64,000 nt of DNA from Lachancea mirantina. Taxonomy: Eukaryota > Ascomycota > Saccharomycetes > Saccharomycetales > Saccharomycetaceae. Position 1 is the stretch's first letter; each line of letters begins with the position of its first letter. Where the stretch lies: the NCBI GenBank assembly GCA_900074745.1, contig LT598463.1, positions 1,028,996-1,092,995 on the forward strand, given 5' to 3'. Made by a program: the position numbers and the translations under genes. The notes under the pieces are model-generated. The model was given only the letters and a program-made list of their open reading frames with translations, was not told the DNA's origin and ran no database searches. Below, one piece after another: positions 9,468 through 19,479 of this stretch.

Positions 9468-11390
9468 ATGCCGGTAACCGTCAAAGTCAAAGACTATTTC
9501 GAAAATGACGACAATGGTCTGTGGTCTTGGTATCTGAGTAATTTGCGGAGCGGGCGGTTCGAAGAGCTGACAGGAAACAGTCTTAAAATCGCACTGCTAC
9601 GACGATTTCTGAATGAACAACTTTTGTCCGCGACAGTACCTTTTAACAAAAAACTGTTGCTCGTTTCGATTCCGGACACAGTTCACGAAAACAGCAAGCT
9701 ACTCGAGAATTTTCTGCGCGACTATTTCCATTTGGGCGATCTGGACCACATTCAAATCCGTAAACTGACAGACCAGCAGTGTTACAATCATGAAAATCAC
9801 TATTTAATATCCGACAACTTGAACAATTTCAACGATCGTTCCTTTTTGGAGATGGGGAACAGATCGCATGCTTTGGCCAGCAATCCTCAGATCGGGCCCC
9901 TCACGTCGAACTACCAGCACAGCGTTTTGAGCGGGGAGACAGGTTTCGACTCGCTAAGATCGTCTGTACACGACCAGGCTTCACCGGCGCCCCAATTACC
10001 ACCATCGCAGGTTATTATGCAACCGCAGGAAAACGATGGTGGCTATCAACTCCCAGAGCCCTCGCAGAGCTCTTCACAGGTGCAAACGGTCTCGATTCTC
10101 AACTCCAGCGACGATTTTGAAGATAGCGATGCGGAAAGTAGTGAACTCATGCTCAACGTCGGACACTCAAGAAAGCCGGTGAAGGGCAACAATTACCATC
10201 CTCTGTCCAAGAGCATGGTTTCTGCTCTTTCTCAACACAACCGTTCAGATAATTTCACGTCTGCAGATACTTCTGTGTACAGTGGAGAAATGGACTACGT
10301 CCCGTATGAAGGCGAGCGCTTAGCCCACACCATTACGCACGAGGACGACGGGTCGTCCTCTGCAGCCGATGGAGATTGTATTTCTGAGTTATCGAGCGTT
10401 GATCACTCGTTGAACTCTCTAAGTTATCAGTCCGAGGACTCCGAAGACTCGCATTCCTTGGCCTCCATATTTCCATCTATATCCATCGCAGATACATTTG
10501 GCAGATTTAGACTTGTGCTGCAGTCGATTCTCATTCAACACCCTGAAACTCGTCAACTCTTCACCGCCATTCGACAATCCAATAATAATCCAACGGTGGC
10601 TGACATCAATGATGATTGGCTGTTGTACGACGAGAAGTTTTCAATGGGCAATCTTCAGATGCTGGCCCTTCAAGATGTTCTGGGAATGAATCGGTATTTC
10701 CCTAAGATACTTTTCTACACAATGGTCATGATCACCGAGGAGACTGCACCAGAGACACAAGAATACTATCCACTAAGTGATAAAGAAATGCAGAAATACA
10801 GCGTTTCAACTTCGACGATATCAGAAAACACACTCAAACTTCAAGCAACTTTAAACTCGACTTTGACAAACATGCAGACATATTCCATAAACGATGATCA
10901 TAACAGCATACCTCAAAATACGAACGATATTTCTGATGTGCAGCCATACTCGCCTGATTATGGCGACGAATATGATGATACAGATGACGGACAGGTTGTG
11001 CCACTATATGCAGCCACAAGGACCAATTCCAAGTCTTCGGCACATCGATCAATACGAACCATCAACAGCATTGGTGACTGGGCTTTCAGACATGACATGG
11101 CGTCTAAAAATGCCCTTTCGAAAGTATCCACCGCTGAAGATTATCACTTCTCAGATGATAGGGTAAAAAAGACAATGTCGAAATCTTCTTCCAAGCATGG
11201 CCTCAGTAGGATCGCAACACTTGGATCGTTAAATACAGTGGAGCGCTCAAAAAGTACTCCCCTCCCCACCATCCTGAAGACATTCAGCAGTGTTGATGAT
11301 GAGGTCGTTTACTTGAAGAAACGAGTCGAAAAATTCAAGAGGAAGAAGAAATCTAAGAAGAAGCCCGAAGCCAATTGCATTATTATGTAG
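9468..11390 (+). CDS. GIS4: CAAX-box protein Gis4
   Basis: The product is 640 residues from the ATG at 9468; S. cerevisiae Gis4 is 774. The decisive feature is the end: a lysine-rich stretch followed by Cys-Ile-Ile-Met, a CAAX prenylation signal preceded by a polybasic membrane anchor. The N-terminal third (PVTVKVKDYF onward) looks folded, while the middle is Ser/Asp/Glu-rich and probably disordered. In S. cerevisiae Gis4 works with the Snf1 kinase pathway in ion homeostasis. Here it lies convergent with SIP1, a Snf1 beta subunit, 99 bp away; in S. cerevisiae the two are on different chromosomes, so this adjacency is the pre-duplication arrangement. An upstream TTG-initiated extension (9426) is not used. 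Confidence 0.88.
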   Translation: MPVTVKVKDYFENDDNGLWSWYLSNLRSGRFEELTGNSLKIALLRRFLNEQLLSATVPFNKKLLLVSIPDTVHENSKLLENFLRDYFHLGDLDHIQIRKLTDQQCYNHENHYLISDNLNNFNDRSFLEMGNRSHALASNPQIGPLTSNYQHSVLSGETGFDSLRSSVHDQASPAPQLPPSQVIMQPQENDGGYQLPEPSQSSSQVQTVSILNSSDDFEDSDAESSELMLNVGHSRKPVKGNNYHPLSKSMVSALSQHNRSDNFTSADTSVYSGEMDYVPYEGERLAHTITHEDDGSSSAADGDCISELSSVDHSLNSLSYQSEDSEDSHSLASIFPSISIADTFGRFRLVLQSILIQHPETRQLFTAIRQSNNNPTVADINDDWLLYDEKFSMGNLQMLALQDVLGMNRYFPKILFYTMVMITEETAPETQEYYPLSDKEMQKYSVSTSTISENTLKLQATLNSTLTNMQTYSINDDHNSIPQNTNDISDVQPYSPDYGDEYDDTDDGQVVPLYAATRTNSKSSAHRSIRTINSIGDWAFRHDMASKNALSKVSTAEDYHFSDDRVKKTMSKSSSKHGLSRIATLGSLNTVERSKSTPLPTILKTFSSVDDEVVYLKKRVEKFKRKKKSKKKPEANCIIM

Positions 11391-11489
11391 GCTGTATTGC
11401 ATTTTAATTACAAAAACGTACATGGATACATTGCACAATTTGTACTTGTGATGACGATTATGGACGTTTCAAAACAGATCCGCCCCTTT

Positions 11490-13541
11490 TCAATCCGCCT
11501 TGTCATAATAACAAGGTGTATAAATAATCTGTGTGATAAACTTACCTTCATATCGAGTGGTACAACCGACACTAATTATTTCATCACGGATGCTGCTTGT
11601 TAGCAAATGGTTCAGATTCACATGCGGTACGATGTGGTTGACAGTTGTTTTCGATTCGGAATTGTTCTGGAATTGACTTAATGCCTTGTTAAGAAATGAT
11701 GAATCTAGGTAAACTGGTAGATCTGGAATGGAATATTGTTGCAGGAAAAGATCCTCAGCGGCTTGGGCATCAATTTCCCCATTTCTCTGTAATTCTGCAA
11801 AAAGAGTATCTTGGTTGCAATCCTGAACCTGATGCAAAAACGACGGCTGGCCTTCAGCTGGAGGTGGCGGTGTGGGCATTGGTTTATCGAGGTCGGCATC
11901 ATTTTCGTCGTTTCCCGTGAAATTGGCTTTAAAAAGCTCTGGTATTTCATTCGAATATTCATAAACTTTTTGAGGAAGCGGAGCCAGATAGTCATAACTG
12001 CTAGATTGCTTATGATTGAGAGGCGGTTTTGCAGATCCAGATCTACTCAGTGTTCCTGTATAATCCGAGAAAGGAGTCCCAGGTCTTTCAACAAATTTTG
12101 CAGATGATGACTTCCAATTCGAAGACGATGAGCTGTCAGACAGCAATTGTGGTCTTATTGCACGCGCCACAGGTTGTTGTATCTCGTCTGGTGTATTGAG
12201 TCGAGATGAGGATCGAACTATATCGCGAGAAGGTTCGATAAAGTCAGAGCCAGAAATGACCTCAAACCAGTTCACGAAATTTCCAAATGAGTCCGTTGCG
12301 GTCGGTAAAAAGTTCGAATGCCTTAGTTCACCATTAATTAAAAAACGAAACTTGTAAACACCAGCAGGAAGCGTCAAATTAGGTGCAATCCAACAATTCG
12401 AACTTGAATTAAATTCCATTGGAATTTTTTTGCTGACGTTCTTGTGAGAAAGAGCGGATGACATATCTTTACTGATAATTGCCATTTTACACGTCTTGGG
12501 ATCCACAATGTTGTCTCTCCATTTCAAGATGACGCGTGTCCCAGCGTCATGGCCTAATGTGTCATTGTTCTCGTTTTCATTTGGTGATGTTCTCATGCTG
12601 CTCATGCTTCCCTCGTAATGCTCTGCTGTACCATTCTCAAACGAATCGAAACGCCCTATTTCACCCGCCACTAACTGTGGCATCGCTATATCGCTATCAT
12701 TGCTTTCGTTGTTCCTTCTGGAGACCATAGCTTTGAATGACGGTAACTCCTTCTTCTGTTCAAAATCCAGAGGCTTGAGTTTTTTAATGCCTTGCTGCTG
12801 AATTGTTTCTGAGGAATTAAGCGACGATAGAGCTTGATCCTTTTTCTTGGAGTTGCGTTTTCTTTTCATGGCATTTTCGAGCAGCGAATTATTGATGACA
12901 ACGTCGTCAGTGCCTTGAAGTATCGCTTCTTCGTCTTCATCATCTGATAAATAACTGTCCGAGAAAGCTGTGTTAGACCTTGTCGGTATATCGATAGAAG
13001 AAATCGGCCCACGGATGTTGTTCCCAACTTTTCCTTCAACGAGAAGCCTTTTCAGCGAGGAAACACTTGACAGTTGTTCTGGAGTAGCTTCATCCGTTGA
13101 AGGCCGCACAACGGGGGACGACGGACCTGGACTACGAAGAGCAGGCACTCCGCTTGACGATCGACCTCCCAAATGATGGGCTTCCGATGACCGCAGCGAA
13201 AGACCTGCAAGATGGTCTCTTAATGATGACGAAGATGAGTCGTCTGCATTTGCGTTGGTGGTATCGCACATGGGTGGAGCCGGCAGTCCAGACCCGTTCC
13301 GTGTCACAACATGATCCTTCTTGCTTTCCAGAGAGTAGTCGTTGCGGAATAAGGACTTTCGATTGGCTTGAGACCTCGGGTTCTTGTGATTTCTGGCGGA
13401 GTTTTTCGATGTTGAATTTCTACTCAAATGCCTGTAGGGGAAAAGCTGAGAAGTAATGGACCCTTGTCGCTCTCGAAGGTCTTCTGTGACATGTCCCACT
13501 TTGCGATTTCCCAGATGTGCCGTTGAAGGATTGTTGCCCAT
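11490..13541 (-). CDS. SIP1: Snf1 kinase beta subunit Sip1
   Basis: Scaffold and localisation subunit of the SNF1/AMPK complex. The 683-residue product begins Met-Gly-Asn-Asn-Pro-Ser, an N-myristoylation signal consistent with vacuolar-membrane targeting of Sip1. The first half is Ser/Asn-rich and disordered. A glycogen-binding-like (AMPK1-CBM) domain lies at about 335-450, with ILKWRDN and the VYKFRFLINGE core. The C-terminal ASC domain, which binds Snf1 and Snf4, covers about 570-683 and includes HLLTSSI, SVGCTTRY and ITQIIYTP. It is longer than Sip2 and Gal83 (about 415 residues), which supports SIP1, as does synteny with YDR422C. A 1.8-kb gap lies upstream. Confidence 0.94.
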   Translation of the reverse strand: MGNNPSTAHLGNRKVGHVTEDLRERQGSITSQLFPYRHLSRNSTSKNSARNHKNPRSQANRKSLFRNDYSLESKKDHVVTRNGSGLPAPPMCDTTNANADDSSSSSLRDHLAGLSLRSSEAHHLGGRSSSGVPALRSPGPSSPVVRPSTDEATPEQLSSVSSLKRLLVEGKVGNNIRGPISSIDIPTRSNTAFSDSYLSDDEDEEAILQGTDDVVINNSLLENAMKRKRNSKKKDQALSSLNSSETIQQQGIKKLKPLDFEQKKELPSFKAMVSRRNNESNDSDIAMPQLVAGEIGRFDSFENGTAEHYEGSMSSMRTSPNENENNDTLGHDAGTRVILKWRDNIVDPKTCKMAIISKDMSSALSHKNVSKKIPMEFNSSSNCWIAPNLTLPAGVYKFRFLINGELRHSNFLPTATDSFGNFVNWFEVISGSDFIEPSRDIVRSSSRLNTPDEIQQPVARAIRPQLLSDSSSSSNWKSSSAKFVERPGTPFSDYTGTLSRSGSAKPPLNHKQSSSYDYLAPLPQKVYEYSNEIPELFKANFTGNDENDADLDKPMPTPPPPAEGQPSFLHQVQDCNQDTLFAELQRNGEIDAQAAEDLFLQQYSIPDLPVYLDSSFLNKALSQFQNNSESKTTVNHIVPHVNLNHLLTSSIRDEIISVGCTTRYEGKFITQIIYTPCYYDKAD

Positions 13542-15335
13542 TCTATCCTGATCTTTAGAAGGTGAAGAAAGTCCAATAACCCTTAAATTGCGTCACAAGC
13601 TGCTAAATTGAAAGTTTCCCGTCAAGTCCTTGAAATTTGCTCGAAAACTTGGAAAAAGCTCCGCTAACGCACAGCACAATCTCAAACTCCTGAATAGTTC
13701 GCGTTGTAGATGCCAAAAACGCGCGAACTTTGTGTTATTTCTTATAAGGTTTGTCCGCTGATTATGAGATTTCTAACAGACACACACGGGCAGCTTTTTT
13801 TCCATTAGGAAATCGCAATATTGGTAACCTTCCCCGCAAAAAAACCTAAATTGGCATATGAAATCGTTAAAAGAGATCAAGTCTGTCCAATAACGGCTTA
13901 CCATCGACGAGTCTACCGTTTGAGTTGTGGGTGTCACCTTCATTCATTTTGTCTCAAGCGTTGTTTGATCAATCTTCAACGTGTGTCATTGGTGTCACTC
14001 GTGTCACTGATGACTTGCAATTGTGCCCAAAACGTCAACGTTCGGAGACGACGGGACACATACGACCGCTTTGTAGATCTTGTTTATTTGTGGGGAGACA
14101 TTGTTAAACGACAAAGGACGTTTGTGTTAACCCACGTAACGGAATTTGTTGTTATGGCAACCACAGTAGCCGCGCACGTAGCTGTATTTCTCACATCTCC
14201 GAGTCTTCTGCCGTCAATGTCCACCGCTACGTGCGATTCGTCGAAAGTTGCAATTTGTTTGACGCTGCCACAGCGCCTGACTTACCCACAAATACAAGTT
14301 TCTATACTGAACCGGCTTCGCGCGTCATTTCCTCTTCGTTCTCTGTTGAAACAATTGTAGCCCTTGGCTTGCATACCGATCGCCAAAAAACTCGGTTACG
14401 CCAAGGCACAGACGCACTTGCTACATTTTAACCAGATCCACTTGGTTTGTTTACTGTAATAACTCCCGTTTCAACCCCAAAAGCCTGCTCTTTATATACA
14501 TACCCCTCACACTCTTGATGTGCCCACGATGTACCGACACACGGTTAGCCGCCCAGATCAGTTCTCGAGAAGCAGTCCTAACACCGTATAAACAGTTTCC
14601 TTGCGAAAATAAGTTCATAAACTACAGGAATATATATCTGAATCCCTTGCGTTTCTTTCCGTTTTCACACATGGCTTGAACAACTCTTCGGAGCTGAAGC
14701 AAATGGCCTCGTTCTCCTTGGAATACTGTGAAATGACTCTGAACAGTTGGGATAGGAATAGAAATGACAGTTATGCGCCTTGTGTGTCCGGACAAGACCT
14801 AAAGGACCTTTGCTCGTGAATATGCCAATTCTCTGTTTCTGTTCGGTATAATTGCGTTTCCAGTTTGTTTCCCGAACGTTTCGCATATCCATCGTTTCCA
14901 TTTTCACAATTTTTTTTCTTTCAATCGAAATGTTCAAATAGCTTGGACTGTCGAAGCGTGGGTTATGGGTGCGTGTTACTGCTGCTAGACTGTTGTTACT
15001 GTTTCCGTATTCCGCATGAAAGGAGCTGGGAGGAACATCTCCACTTTCCGTAACGAAAGAACCCAACGAAGCTCACGTCACTGACACATTCGGTGCATTT
15101 AGTGTGGAGACAGCTTATCGTATTAACTTGCAATCATAACATTTAAATTATTTCCCATGATTTGATTAAAAAAAGCCTATTTGTCGTCGCTTTGTATTTT
15201 ATTTACTAGGTTTTACTATGATCAAGCGCTAATAAAAGAAGAGCCGTCATTTGTCTCTATTCCCAAAAAAATAAGCACGTCTGAAGCCAGAGTGCTATCA
15301 AAAAATCAGCGTGTGTGTGGTATCTTGCGTCGTCA
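13542..15335. other. Long intergenic region upstream of SIP1 (1.8 kb)
   Basis: Lies between the SIP1 start and the YAP1 stop, both on the minus strand. No open frame here has an ATG start and a recognisable protein. Seen: a 9-bp unit repeated three times at 13983-14009 (GTGTCATTG, GTGTCACTC, GTGTCACTG), and near 14490-14510 a TATA-like TTTATATACATA followed by CCCCT, which resembles a rightward promoter without a gene. It may hold a large SIP1 regulatory region or an unrecognised RNA gene. Confidence 0.5.
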
Positions 15336-16976
15336 TCATGCCATGTGTTTGGATAAGGCCTTCTGAACATCGTCCGCGTTAACAACCACTCCCTTTTCGG
15401 AACATTTGGCTTTGGTCCGCAGCTCTGAACACAACCCGTCAATATCCAAATCGGAATACTTGGGATGTGCAGTGATCCTATCCCAAACCTCAGAACACTT
15501 CAGCAGATTGCCATCGCGAAGTGGTACGACGGCGTCGTAGGTGGCCTTCAATGACATGCCGGCACCTGAAGGAACGTCGCCACCTTTGTTGATGGTGTAG
15601 TTGCGTTCTGTTTGAAGCGTCTCTGCCGATGATTGCGTGGACTGCATGAGTTTCTGTGACTTTAGCGACGCCATCGACGCTGTCGAATCGATGGAGATCG
15701 AGGAGTCGGTGTTGTTGGCCACCCCAGACAAGGAAGGCTTGAACTGGTCGTAGTTGCTGTCTTCGGTAGTGAGCTGGGATATCACCGGATCGTCGTCGAA
15801 AAAGTGACTGATGTTGTCCAGGTTTTGCTGCCTGAAAAAGGTGTTACTCTCGTAGTCTGAGGGGAACGCAATAGTTGGGTCGATAAAGGGGATTTCATCC
15901 ACGTTGGCAGAGGGTACCGCCGTTGGCACCCCGCTTGCGGACGCGTCTCCAAATATCCATTTGTTGGCATCGTCAACGTCAGGATTGAAGTTGATTTGCC
16001 CAAATTGCGGGGAGTCCCAGGTATTCGTTAAAGCCGACGGCTGTGTCAGATCCCGTATTTGTTGCTGATCGTCGTCGTCCTTCTGTGCACTTTCTTTGGA
16101 AAAGCCTGCGTAAGACGCAGGAATGGGACGATCTCGCGTGCCACAGACCTCGTTCATCTTGGAGCAAAATTCGGAGACTTGCTCGTCGAAATGCGCACTG
16201 AAATCGAAATCGTTGTTCAGATTTTCGGGCGCAAACTTCGGAAGCATTCGGGAATCCGCGGCGTTGAACATATCGAGCGAACCCGAGGAGCTGCTGGGGG
16301 TGTTGTCCAAACCCGAGGGCTTGTGGGAACGCCACGTGCTCGACGTGGCCGAACTGGCACTTGGAGAAGGAAAAGAAGCTTGGCCGCCGTCCAGCGGCGA
16401 CACACCGCCGCGGGGGCCGCGCCATGGGAATTCGAAGGTGAAGTTGGACTTGCGCTCGACATTGCGCATGACCTTGGAGTCGTTCCCATTGTCGGAGGGG
16501 GAGTTGGACGAGCTCGACTCGGGCCCACGTGACATGTCACCCGAAGAAGCGGTCGATTCTGACGCCGACCGCGAGTCCGAAGTGGCGCTGCCACCGGCGC
16601 CACCCCGACTGTCTTTGTGAGTTCTGCGACGCTCTTCCTCGCGCTGCGCCAGATACGTGAGCACCTGCGACTCCGCTTGCTGCTGCGGACGGTACTTTTT
16701 GAGCTCTTCGATGAGGGTGATGAGCTGCGAGCGCAAGAAATCAGACTCGGACTCGTTGTCCTTTCGTACGCGCTCCAGCTCTTCGACTTTGTCTTCCAGT
16801 TCTTTCATCTTGCGTTCTTTACGCTCGCGAAAAGCACGCTGTGCGGCGCGGTTCTGCGCCGTACGCTTGTTTTTCGCTTCTGTGTCGAGCGGCTTGCGTC
16901 CGGGCTTGATGCCCTTGCGCTTGGCGAGTTCCGGGTCGGCCAGAGGCGTATCCAGCGCTCTTTTAGTAGTTGACAT
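15336..16976 (-). CDS. YAP1: AP-1-like bZIP oxidative-stress regulator (single Yap1/Cad1)
   Basis: Redox-regulated activator of antioxidant and drug-resistance genes. The 546-residue product has a bZIP with the QNRAAQRAFRERKERKMKELE core (basic region about 35-53, zipper to about 95). The C-terminal cysteine-rich domain keeps all three cysteines (494, 516, 525) at the spacing of S. cerevisiae Cys598/620/629, inside the nuclear-export and redox-sensing segment. The N-terminal domain keeps Cys271 and Cys278, but the residue matching Cys315 is Arg283. As a non-duplicated yeast gene it stands for both YAP1 (YML007W) and CAD1 (YDR423C); length and domains favour Yap1-like function. The frame opens upstream at a TTG (17078), but the ATG at 16976 matches the family start. 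Confidence 0.93.
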   Translation of the reverse strand: MSTTKRALDTPLADPELAKRKGIKPGRKPLDTEAKNKRTAQNRAAQRAFRERKERKMKELEDKVEELERVRKDNESESDFLRSQLITLIEELKKYRPQQQAESQVLTYLAQREEERRRTHKDSRGGAGGSATSDSRSASESTASSGDMSRGPESSSSNSPSDNGNDSKVMRNVERKSNFTFEFPWRGPRGGVSPLDGGQASFPSPSASSATSSTWRSHKPSGLDNTPSSSSGSLDMFNAADSRMLPKFAPENLNNDFDFSAHFDEQVSEFCSKMNEVCGTRDRPIPASYAGFSKESAQKDDDDQQQIRDLTQPSALTNTWDSPQFGQINFNPDVDDANKWIFGDASASGVPTAVPSANVDEIPFIDPTIAFPSDYESNTFFRQQNLDNISHFFDDDPVISQLTTEDSNYDQFKPSLSGVANNTDSSISIDSTASMASLKSQKLMQSTQSSAETLQTERNYTINKGGDVPSGAGMSLKATYDAVVPLRDGNLLKCSEVWDRITAHPKYSDLDIDGLCSELRTKAKCSEKGVVVNADDVQKALSKHMA

Positions 16977-17301
16977 GTGGGATTCGCTTCTAGCGCGAGA
17001 TTGAAGGATGCGGGAAGTGCGAGAAAACCGGCTTGCGTTGCGCGCCTCAGAGGAGCTGAGATACCCAAAGAAGACCAAATATGCCCAGGAAATACCCAGA
17101 AATGCCCTAACAAGTGTGATGGACGGCTCTTTGAAACGTAGGTTTCACTCTGTTCAGCTCTTCACGTTCAGTGGCGAATTGGTTTTTAAGTCGTCGTGAG
17201 AAAGACGACGAGCCCAGCCTGGCATCGCCATTACTAATAAGTAAAGGGAGGCCAAGCTCTCCTCGTACCGGCATAGCGTTTTGTACGACCAAACAGCACA
17301 C

Positions 17302-17314
17302 ACACCCACACACC
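17302..17314 (+). promoter_or_regulatory. Rap1-consensus site
   Basis: ACACCCACACACC fits the Rap1 consensus ACACCCRYACAYM at every position. It lies in a CA-rich stretch (about 17296-17314) between YAP1 and ERG6. Binding is inferred; the run is also a simple CA repeat. Confidence 0.45.
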
Positions 17315-17463
17315 TACCCCAACACTCCACAGAACCAATCCCTAAGGTAGTCGTTTCTAACGAACCTTACTTTTCCCAAAGATAAAATGTCGAGGACAGA
17401 CATTCTAGAACATTCCACACCGGCCGAGGGGGGCCCGCCTCGTGTCTGCTTAAGTAAGCGGAG

Positions 17464-17470
17464 TTACCCG
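17464..17470 (-). promoter_or_regulatory. Reb1-type site
   Basis: TTACCCG, the reverse complement of CGGGTAA, lies in the divergent YAP1/ERG6 promoter where a nucleosome-depleting general factor would be expected. Inferred from the motif alone. Confidence 0.45.
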
Positions 17471-17612
17471 GAAACCGGATATGGCCGGCTAAGCACTCTG
17501 TACGAATACTCACGGGTATATCTCTTTGTACGTGCGGCGTGATGTCGTACACAGCGATCGCTCGTTTACGCGTCCCTGAAGAAAAAAACTGCGCTGGGCT
17601 CTCGAGAACGCG

Positions 17613-17631
17613 TATACGACGCCGTATACGA
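17613..17631 (-). promoter_or_regulatory. Two sterol response elements (Upc2/Ecm22 type)
   Basis: TATACGA occurs at 17613-17619 and again at 17625-17631. Its reverse complement TCGTATA is the sterol response element core bound by Upc2 and Ecm22 upstream of ergosterol genes in yeast. The copies are 12 bp apart and about 115-130 bp upstream of the ERG6 ATG, which fits sterol-depletion induction of ERG6. Confidence 0.72.
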
Positions 17632-17743
17632 ACATATTGTATATCAGTCGAAGGCCTCTGGAGAGACGCGGCAGGCTCTGCTAGCACAGCGAGCACAGCG
17701 AGCACAGCACGCCGGCGTTCGCAATTGATACCACTACCAGAAC

Positions 17744-18862
17744 ATGAGCAACACAGAGCAAGAACTCAGACAGAGACAGGCGCAATTCACGAAAGAGCTG
17801 CACGGTGACGACATTGGGTCTAAGACCGGGCTGTCAGCGCTTTTGTCCAAGAACAAAAACGCGCAACAAGAAGCCGTCAACAAGTACCTGCGTCACTGGG
17901 ACGGGAAAACGGACCAGGACGCGGAACAGCGCCGTCTCGACGACTACAACGAGGCCACGCATTCTTACTATAACGTCGTGACCGATTTTTACGAGTACGG
18001 ATGGGGCTCTTCGTTCCACTTCAGTCGTTTCTATCCGGGGGAAAATTTCAAGGCCAGTGTCGCGCGCCACGAACACTACCTGGCGTACATGGCGGGCATC
18101 CAAAAGGGCGACCTAGTGCTCGACGTCGGATGCGGCGTCGGCGGTCCTGCGCGTGAAATCGCACGTTTCACGGGGGCCAGCATCGTGGGTCTCAACAACA
18201 ACGACTACCAGATCGCCAAGGCCAAGCACTATGCTCGCAAGTACAAATTGGCAGACCAGCTCGAGTTTGTTAAAGGCGACTTCATGAACATGGAGTTCCC
18301 GGAAAACACCTTCGACAAGGTGTACGCGATCGAGGCCACGTGCCACGCGCCCAAGCTCGAGGGCGTGTACGAGCAGATCTACAAGGTCTTGAAGCCCGGC
18401 GGAACTTTTGCCGTCTACGAATGGGTCATGACCGCCAACTACGACGAAAATAACCCGGAGCACCGCAAGATCGCGTACGAGATCGAGGTCGGCGACGGCA
18501 TCCCCAAGATGTACTCGGTCGACGTGGCACGTGACGCACTGCAGAAAGTCGGGTTCGACGTCCTCGTCGGACGCGATCTCGCCGACAACGACGACGACGT
18601 GCCCTGGTACTACCCGCTGACGGGCGAGTGGAAGTACGTGCAGACGCTGGGGGACCTGGCGACTTTCTTCCGCACCTCTTTCATCGGCCGCAAGGTCACT
18701 ACCACCATGGTGTCGCTCATGGAAAGAGTAGGCATTGCGCCCCAGGGGTCACGTGACGTCACTCTCGCGCTCGAAGAAGCCGCGGTCGGTCTGGTCGCCG
18801 GCGGTAAGCAGAAGCTGTTCACGCCCATGATGCTGTTTGTCGCCAAGAAGCCCGAGAACTAG
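17744..18862 (+). CDS. ERG6: Sterol C24-methyltransferase Erg6
   Basis: Converts zymosterol to fecosterol using S-adenosylmethionine, a late ergosterol step at the ER and lipid droplets. The 372-residue product (S. cerevisiae 383) contains the family signature [14 protein letters not shown] before the methyltransferase fold. SAM motif I is at about 124-136 ([13 protein letters not shown]), and EATCHAP and KPGGTF follow. The C-terminal sterol methyltransferase domain ends at the stop. Codons are GC-rich and strongly biased compared with the kinesin and DYN2 nearby, as expected of a highly expressed gene. It is divergent from YAP1, as YML008C is from YML007W. The promoter carries paired sterol response elements. 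Confidence 0.97.
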   Translation: MSNTEQELRQRQAQFTKELHGDDIGSKTGLSALLSKNKNAQQEAVNKYLRHWDGKTDQDAEQRRLDDYNEATHSYYNVVTDFYEYGWGSSFHFSRFYPGENFKASVARHEHYLAYMAGIQKGDLVLDVGCGVGGPAREIARFTGASIVGLNNNDYQIAKAKHYARKYKLADQLEFVKGDFMNMEFPENTFDKVYAIEATCHAPKLEGVYEQIYKVLKPGGTFAVYEWVMTANYDENNPEHRKIAYEIEVGDGIPKMYSVDVARDALQKVGFDVLVGRDLADNDDDVPWYYPLTGEWKYVQTLGDLATFFRTSFIGRKVTTTMVSLMERVGIAPQGSRDVTLALEEAAVGLVAGGKQKLFTPMMLFVAKKPEN

Positions 18863-19479
18863 GCGTCGAGAACTCCCGTTCTGTCCGCTCGTATATATTC
18901 GAAAGTATAATCACTCTTGCCACGTGAAAAAATGAAAAAATCCGTAACCAGGAAACACACGCCTGGGGCAATTTACATGCATAATTAAGTCATCTGCACG
19001 GTCTCGGACGTCTCCAGGCTGCTCGTTTGTTGTTCATGCTCGAATAGAGACAAATTAGACTCCCACGCGCTGCAGTACCACGTAATCCTCTTAGCTCCAG
19101 CTCTGTCCGGCAAAGCGTCCTTCTTACATAAGAGACAACCAGGGCACGTCGTACAACACGAGTATTCGGACCGAAACCTCCGAAACGGCCTCGAGGCCAC
19201 GGCCGTCTCTTGGCAGGCTCTACGGCCAAGAGGACGCTGATCAACGTCCCCGGGACCGCACGGCGAGGCTCTGCGAGCCTTGTAGAATTGCTTGCTATCA
19301 TCATATCTCCCATGTGCACATGGAGGAGCTGCACGTGCACCTGGACGCCAAATAGATTAGAACCCCATCGAAACAAGAGGATGTATATATTGGACAGATA
19401 AAGACGACAATGGCGATTTCCCGCTCCGCTGCTTTGTCCTGCAGACACCAGTGACTGGCAGAAGTCCAGGAAATTCAAG
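18863..19479. other. Intergenic region ERG6 - GIT1-like
   Basis: A 617-bp region without a gene: the ERG6 3' end and the transporter promoter. Two exact palindromes built on E-box cores lie at 19310-19323 and 19330-19339, and a TATATATT TATA-like element lies near 19384. Confidence 0.6.
19310..19339. promoter_or_regulatory. Paired E-box palindromes (Pho4 / Ino2-Ino4 type)
   Basis: CCATGTGCACATGG (19310-19323) is a perfect 14-bp palindrome with two CATGTG cores, the core of the inositol-choline element UASINO. TGCACGTGCA (19330-19339) is a perfect palindrome around CACGTG, the Pho4/Cbf1 core. S. cerevisiae GIT1 responds to both phosphate and inositol, so the pairing fits. Factor identity is inferred. 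Confidence 0.5.

Larger units (their letters stand above)
16977..17743. other. Divergent promoter region YAP1 / ERG6
   Basis: Shared 767-bp control region without a gene. It holds a Reb1-type TTACCCG at 17464-17470, a full Rap1-consensus match at 17302-17314, paired sterol response elements at 17613-17631, and a GCACAGCGA-like direct repeat at about 17681-17707. Confidence 0.7.

Noticed and set aside
11520-11560. Donor-like GGTAAGTTT on the minus strand near the SIP1 3' end
   Set aside because: It encodes Gly-Lys-Phe inside the conserved ASC domain, and the frame continues to a family-like C-terminus, so no intron is needed.
13821-14360. 179-codon plus-strand frame between SIP1 and YAP1
   Set aside because: It begins with TTG, has no early ATG, and is a low-complexity Cys/Ser/Leu sequence without a recognised motif.
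14665-15066. 133-codon minus-strand frame upstream of SIP1
   Set aside because: It starts on TTG; the first internal ATG would leave about 79 residues with no recognisable features.
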